DNA from: Paenibacillus hemerocallicola
GTDB lineage: Bacteria; Bacillota; Bacilli; Paenibacillales; NBRC-103111
Assembly (NCBI RefSeq): GCF_006265175.1
Contig: NZ_VDCQ01000085.1
Coordinates: forward strand, 1 to 37,211
Length of the DNA: 37,211 nucleotides
Direction of reading: 5' to 3'
Below the pieces are notes generated by a model that was not told the DNA's origin, did not search any database, and was given only the letters and a program-made list of their open reading frames with translations. A program made the position numbers and the translations under genes. Positions 34,302-37,211 of this stretch are shown here, one piece after another; position 1 is the first letter of the stretch; every line of letters starts with the position of its first letter.

Positions 34302-34370
34302 ATTATAAATTCATCACTTTATTTTGGAAAGTAGTGAACTTATTTTCACTTAGTTACTTATTAGTAACTA
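34302..34370. promoter_or_regulatory. namA/HxlR intergenic promoters and two candidate operators
   Basis: Two inverted repeats share the same geometry: AGTGAA-N6-TTCACT (34333-34350) and TAGTTAC-N6-GTAACTA (34351-34370). They abut each other. On the minus strand TATAAT (34307-34302) is a consensus -10 for namA. On the plus strand TTCACT and TAATAT (34369-34374, 18-bp spacing) may serve the regulator gene, with the second repeat lying between them. This layout fits binding of a dimeric winged-helix repressor of both genes. Confidence 0.6.
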
Positions 34371-34442
34371 ATATGTATTGCAAAGCGATTCGGGCATTTG
34401 ATACAGTGAAGGAAACCAGTCAGAAGAAAGAAGGAAACGGGC

Positions 34443-34775
34443 ATGGATGAACCGATAACGTTGTCCAAGGGCACTCCCGGAACGGAATGCGCGATCGCCA
34501 AATCGCTGGACACGATCAGCAACAAGTGGACGTTTCTTATCGTACGCGACCTGCTGCTGGACGGCACGGTCCGTTTCGGGGAGCTGCAGAGGTCTCTCGA
34601 CGGCATCAGTGCCAAGACGCTGACGCTTCGGCTGCGGGAGCTCGAGGAGAAGGGGATCGTATCGCGGCAAGTGTACCCGGAAATCCCACCGCGTGTGGAA
34701 TATTCGTTGACCGACAAAGGCAAGCAGTTGGAGCCGCTGTTCATCGAACTGAAGCGATTCGGCATGACACTCTGA
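34443..34775 (+). CDS. HxlR-family transcriptional regulator
   Basis: A 110-residue winged-helix protein. The HxlR pattern is clear: Cys16 in TECAIAKSLDTISNKWTFLI, then RFGELQRSLDGISAKTLTLR, the wing YPEIPPRVEYSLTDKGKQLE. In YodB, HypR and CatR an N-terminal Cys senses quinones or disulfide stress; Cys16 is in the matching area. It is divergent from the ene-reductase gene with 193 nt between them. A role as quinone- or electrophile-responsive repressor is therefore likely but inferred. Confidence 0.88.
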   Translation: MDEPITLSKGTPGTECAIAKSLDTISNKWTFLIVRDLLLDGTVRFGELQRSLDGISAKTLTLRLRELEEKGIVSRQVYPEIPPRVEYSLTDKGKQLEPLFIELKRFGMTL

Positions 34776-35081
34776 CCGTCATATAGACTTTGCGTTAATG
34801 AACCAATTTCATTAATAGCAAACCTCAGTTCACTAATTCGCTCATAAGCAGCAGCAGATCGACAATTACTGAACCGAATTTAACGGTGCAGCGTTTCGTA
34901 AATTCGTACCCGTGGCCGTCCACAACCTCGATCGTGTAGTCTTCGATCCGGACTTCCGCGAAGGGAACGCCCTGCGGCTGAGGCGCGCAATTGTGCCGGT
35001 GACAGCCGTCAGACAATGTCGGACCGCGCGACAGCGCTACGAGCGGCGGGAACAATCCCGGCATCGGGTACGTCCGGAGGC
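34776..35081. other. Non-coding interval with a possible coding remnant
   Basis: An open minus-strand frame (34825-35142) includes GVPFAEVRIEDYTIEVVDGH, which reads like genuine protein sequence, but there is no RBS or plausible start, and its N-terminal end runs through palindromic repeats. It may be a gene fragment. The left part is AT-rich and contains short GGTTCA/TGAACC-type words also seen near 18590 and 19555. I cannot assign a function. Confidence 0.3.
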
Positions 35082-35268
35082 TGCCTGCAATTGTGCATCT
35101 TTTTTGGTCCGCCTTCGACCTTGTTGACCCTTTTACCTGCAAATGTGCAGGCAGATCGCGCCTTCACTCGCTTAATACGGTTATTTCCGGGAAGTTACCT
35201 GCACTTTTACAGGCAGATAGCCGGCTGAAGCCGTTTTTGACCGAATCTGCCTGCACTTTTGCAGGTCA
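35082..35268. repeat. Cluster of CCTGCA...TGCAGG palindromes
   Basis: Four copies occur at 35082-35103, 35133-35156, 35195-35220 and 35244-35268, with the core CCTGCA-n4/5-TGCAGG flanked by TTA on one side and CAGAT on the other. The third and fourth are in opposite orientation. The third has a mismatched arm (TACAGG). No gene is present between 35270 and 35470. Confidence 0.75.
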
Positions 35269-35470
35269 GTTGGAAGGCGGCCGTCGGTTCCATGACTCTC
35301 CGTCGGCTGCCGGTATGTCGAAGCTTGGTTCCGACATACCTATCGTTACGGCCGGGCGACCTTACCGTCGCGTCCGCGTGACGACTTTTCGCAAAGAGAA
35401 CGGCCTTCCGAAACGCTGTTCATATTAACGTACTTTGGTTCATTAATCCGCTTTGGATCCAAAAACGTTC

Positions 35471-35525
35471 AAAAAAAAGCGATCCGCACAGCGCCCTCTA
35501 CGGCGTGCTGCTGTGCGAATCGCTT
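35471..35525 (-). terminator. Intrinsic terminator of the thioredoxin-like gene
   Basis: On the minus strand AAGCGATTCGCACAGC pairs with GCTGTGCGGATCGCTT (one mismatch) around an 18-nt loop, followed by a run of T residues. It begins directly at the gene's stop. Confidence 0.88.
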
Positions 35526-35528
35526 CGT

Positions 35529-35852
35529 TTACGCTTGCGGCAAAGCGTTCAAATATTCCCGCACCTGATCCGGCGTCTTCGCAAACTTGCTGTGCAAGTG
35601 CGCGACCTTTTGCCCGTTGCGGTAGACGAGTAGGCTCGGAATGCCCCGCACCTCGTTCTCCTCGGCGATTTCCTGAAATTGCTCGGCATCCATCTCGAAC
35701 CATTGCTTGTCCGCATGCTCGGTCACGATGTCGCCGATAAACCGGTCCAGATTTTTGCAGTCCGGGCACCAGGTCGTATAATACTTGACTACCGAGAACG
35801 AATCCCGGTTCGTGATTTCCTTGAATTGCTCCACGCTTGCTATACGGTCCAT
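35529..35852 (-). CDS. Thioredoxin-like protein, YtpP type
   Basis: A 107-residue single-domain thioredoxin fold. The active site is WCPDC (Cys29 and Cys32) in YYTTWCPDCKNLDRF instead of the classical WCGPC. The cis-Pro segment is VRGIPSLLVYRNG, followed by KVAHLHSKFAKTPDQVREYL. The sequence closely resembles Bacillus YtpP. The start ATG 35852 has GAGGTG about 8 nt upstream. A thiol-disulfide exchange role is expected, possibly linked to low-molecular-weight thiols. It is monocistronic with its own terminator. Confidence 0.88.
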   Translation of the reverse strand: MDRIASVEQFKEITNRDSFSVVKYYTTWCPDCKNLDRFIGDIVTEHADKQWFEMDAEQFQEIAEENEVRGIPSLLVYRNGQKVAHLHSKFAKTPDQVREYLNALPQA

Positions 35853-36041
35853 AGGATTCACCTCTTCATATTGGTTCGTTATCGAAACTTGTTCTACAGT
35901 ATACCACTTTACTCCGCGGAGGCACAACGGACGGCAGTTGCCGATTCGCTTGCGGTCCACGCGATGCCTGATTCTTGATGCGTGCTGCGATCTGCTCCTC
36001 GGGCTGCATCCAGCCGGGACACATTGGCGACATTGCTTATC

Positions 36042-36542
36042 CTACAGGTCGTCCAAATTGACCAGCATCCAATCCGGCGTACCGTCCCGCGTCAAAAACC
36101 ATGTATCCAGAAACGAATCGTTAGGCTTGCGAATGTGTTCCCGGGCCGCCCATATTTCGCTTAAGCGGAACGTAGGCGAAGCGTTGCGAATGAGCAGCGA
36201 GATCGGATAAGCCGGATCGTATGCCTGCTTTTTCGACTCCTTGCGCCGGATCAGCTCGTTCAGCTTCGCGATCAGATGCGCCAGCGTAATCGGACCGGAC
36301 GGACCGGTTATGCTCCCGTCCCGACGGCCGAGAAGCGCCTTCGCTTCGGTGGCGTCGTAGAACAGATGGGTAATCTCAAGCCCGATTTTGCTTCCCCGCG
36401 AATCCTGCAATACGGCATCGGGGCGGTCGTGCTGGTACAATAGCCGCAGCTTGACGGAATTCCGGCCATTGTACAGCCGAATAAATTCGCGGACGGCGGC
36501 TCGCTCCAGCTGCAGCTTCTCGTCGTTATGTCCATCGGTCAT
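36042..36542 (-). CDS. Protein of unknown function, possibly nuclease-like
   Basis: A 166-residue soluble protein with a good RBS (GGGAGG) before ATG 36542. The segment RPDAVLQDSRGSKIGLEITH resembles the PD-(D/E)xK pattern of restriction-type nuclease folds: Pro-Asp, then about 10 residues, then Glu followed by Ile-Thr in place of the usual x-Lys. A Lys-rich helix (IRRKESKKQAYD) and a C-terminal LDTWFLTRDGTPDWMLVNL follow. No family is recognised with certainty. The nuclease idea rests on a short motif and may be wrong. The neighbours give no functional hint. Confidence 0.6.
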   Translation of the reverse strand: MTDGHNDEKLQLERAAVREFIRLYNGRNSVKLRLLYQHDRPDAVLQDSRGSKIGLEITHLFYDATEAKALLGRRDGSITGPSGPITLAHLIAKLNELIRRKESKKQAYDPAYPISLLIRNASPTFRLSEIWAAREHIRKPNDSFLDTWFLTRDGTPDWMLVNLDDL

Positions 36543-36773
36543 GAGGGTCGCCTCCCGTATGGGCTATCCTTTCTTCGTCGTACTCGTTTCCGTTATTTCC
36601 GGCACGCCAAATCGGGGAGCCGATTGATGCCATTGTAGCACAAACGGAATCCCCTATTCATCAAGCCTGTGTAAACGGTCTGCCGTTCGGGATCTCCCCG
36701 GGAGCCAGTCCTCCCGCAGCATGGCTGTCTCCCGAGTCCGGGTCAGCTCGGCTCTGCAGCTGGAGCGTCCCCC

Positions 36774-36802
36774 TTTTCATCGGACGCTTGAAAAGGTACA
36801 AT
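36774..36802 (+). promoter_or_regulatory. Possible promoter of the YciI-like gene
   Basis: TTTTCA (36774-36779) and TACAAT (36797-36802) are separated by 17 bp. The -10 is good and the -35 matches 4 of 6. The rest of 36543-36773 shows no gene. Confidence 0.4.
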
Positions 36803-36865
36803 GCAAGAGGAAGCAACGCCGGGCCGGCAAACGGCCCGCCTACTCGAAAGGAGCTCGAAGCCGCT

Positions 36866-37135
36866 ATGCTGTATGTCGCAATGCTTACGATTATCGATGC
36901 CGATCTGAACGCCAAAGTCCGTCCCGCCCATCTCGACTACCTCGACAAGCTGTACAAGGAAAACAAAGTCGTCATGGCCGGCCCTTTTGCGGACAAAAAA
37001 GGCGGCATGGTCATTTACCGCGCCGATTCCCCGGAAGAAGCGAAAACGCTCGCCGAAGCGGACCCGGTCGTGGCCGAAGGCGCTCGCACGCTGGAGCTGC
37101 GCGAATGGAACGCGCTCCAATTCCCGCTTGCTTAA
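36866..37135 (+). CDS. YciI-family protein
   Basis: An 89-residue small alpha/beta protein of the YciI/YCII dimeric ferredoxin-like family. Typical segments are VRPAHLDYLDKLYKENKVVM, the following AGPFADKKGGMVIYRADSPE and AEADPVVAEGARTLELREW. The His in PAHLDYL and the Asp in EADPV occupy the positions of the family's conserved pair. ATG 36866 has AAAGGAG 12 nt upstream. Family members are stand-alone proteins of poorly defined function, sometimes thought to be enzymes of small-molecule metabolism. Confidence 0.85.
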   Translation: MLYVAMLTIIDADLNAKVRPAHLDYLDKLYKENKVVMAGPFADKKGGMVIYRADSPEEAKTLAEADPVVAEGARTLELREWNALQFPLA

Positions 37136-37211
37136 TCGCGGCGCCAGCCGACAAACCGCCAGGAGAGAGGCTGATATTATCCCCTTTAAGTAGACAGTGT
37201 TAAGAATCGAC
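37136..37211. other. Window edge, no gene
   Basis: The last 76 bases contain CAGGAGAGAGG, which could be an RBS, and a segment (TTTAAGTAGACAGTG) that looks like the end of an insertion sequence. Neither can be confirmed from the truncated sequence. Confidence 0.2.

Noticed and set aside
35082-35268. CRISPR-like array of CCTGCA palindromes
   Set aside because: Spacing is irregular, copies occur in both orientations, and no cas genes are near.
37170-37211. Terminal inverted repeat of an IS3-like element
   Set aside because: Only one end and no transposase are inside the window, so it cannot be tested.

Overview
The window looks like a piece of a GC-rich, endospore-forming Bacillota chromosome, most likely Paenibacillus or a close relative. 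The grounds are a four-gene germinant-receptor operon (GerA, GerC, a small two-helix protein, GerB), strong AGGAGG-type ribosome binding sites, a GntR regulator fused to a solute-binding-protein domain, a YtpP-type thioredoxin, a NamA/YqjM-type dehydrogenase and clusters of short intergenic palindromes. No rRNA, tRNA, CRISPR array or intact transposase was seen.

Layout. 0.2-1.8 kb: an orphan protein with the N-terminal motif seen in cargo linked to extracellular contractile injection systems. 1.8-2.6 kb: an AT-rich scar followed by a topoisomerase III C-terminal fragment. 2.7-13.9 kb, minus strand: a polysaccharide locus with a GntR/solute-binding regulator, a broken solute-binding gene, an intact solute-binding lipoprotein, a Gfo/Idh/MocA oxidoreductase and a very large secreted heparinase II/III-like protein carrying two 0.95-kb tandem repeats. 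The transporter permeases are absent. 14.2-15.4 kb: remnants of an AraC regulator and a probable DUF4838 protein.

15.9-22.8 kb, minus strand: an RNA-repair island. A first operon has a sigma-A promoter, a 35-codon leader ORF, an intrinsic terminator, a full-length RtcB ligase and an AAA+ ATPase. After a 1.2-kb debris zone (metal-transporter fragment, 97-bp repeats, hairpin) come a second, shorter RtcB, the RNA 2'-phosphotransferase KptA and an E. coli-type TatD nuclease, the last two overlapping as ATGA. Ligase, end-healing enzyme, nuclease and ATPase together suggest repair or processing of broken RNA. The leader ORF plus terminator suggests the first operon is controlled by attenuation. This is the most interesting part of the window.

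22.9-27.1 kb, plus strand: the germinant-receptor operon with a candidate sigma-G promoter. 27.1-30.5 kb, minus strand: the transglutaminase, alpha-E and circularly permuted ATP-grasp triad, an uncharacterised peptide-ligation and processing module. 30.8-31.7 kb: a soluble fusion of a cyclic-nucleotide-binding domain to a chemoreceptor signalling domain. 31.9-32.04 kb: a compact plus-strand unit with a palindrome, -10 box, RBS inside a hairpin loop, an 8-codon ORF and a strong terminator. 32.4-33.1 kb: a small coiled-coil protein and a 47-residue lipoprotein. 33.2-34.8 kb: a divergent NamA/HxlR pair with two 18-bp inverted repeats between them. 35.5-37.1 kb: a thioredoxin-like protein, a conserved-looking unknown and a YciI-like protein. 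Intergenic DNA holds at least three repeat families, one a roughly 145-bp element present at both 15.6 and 32.3 kb.
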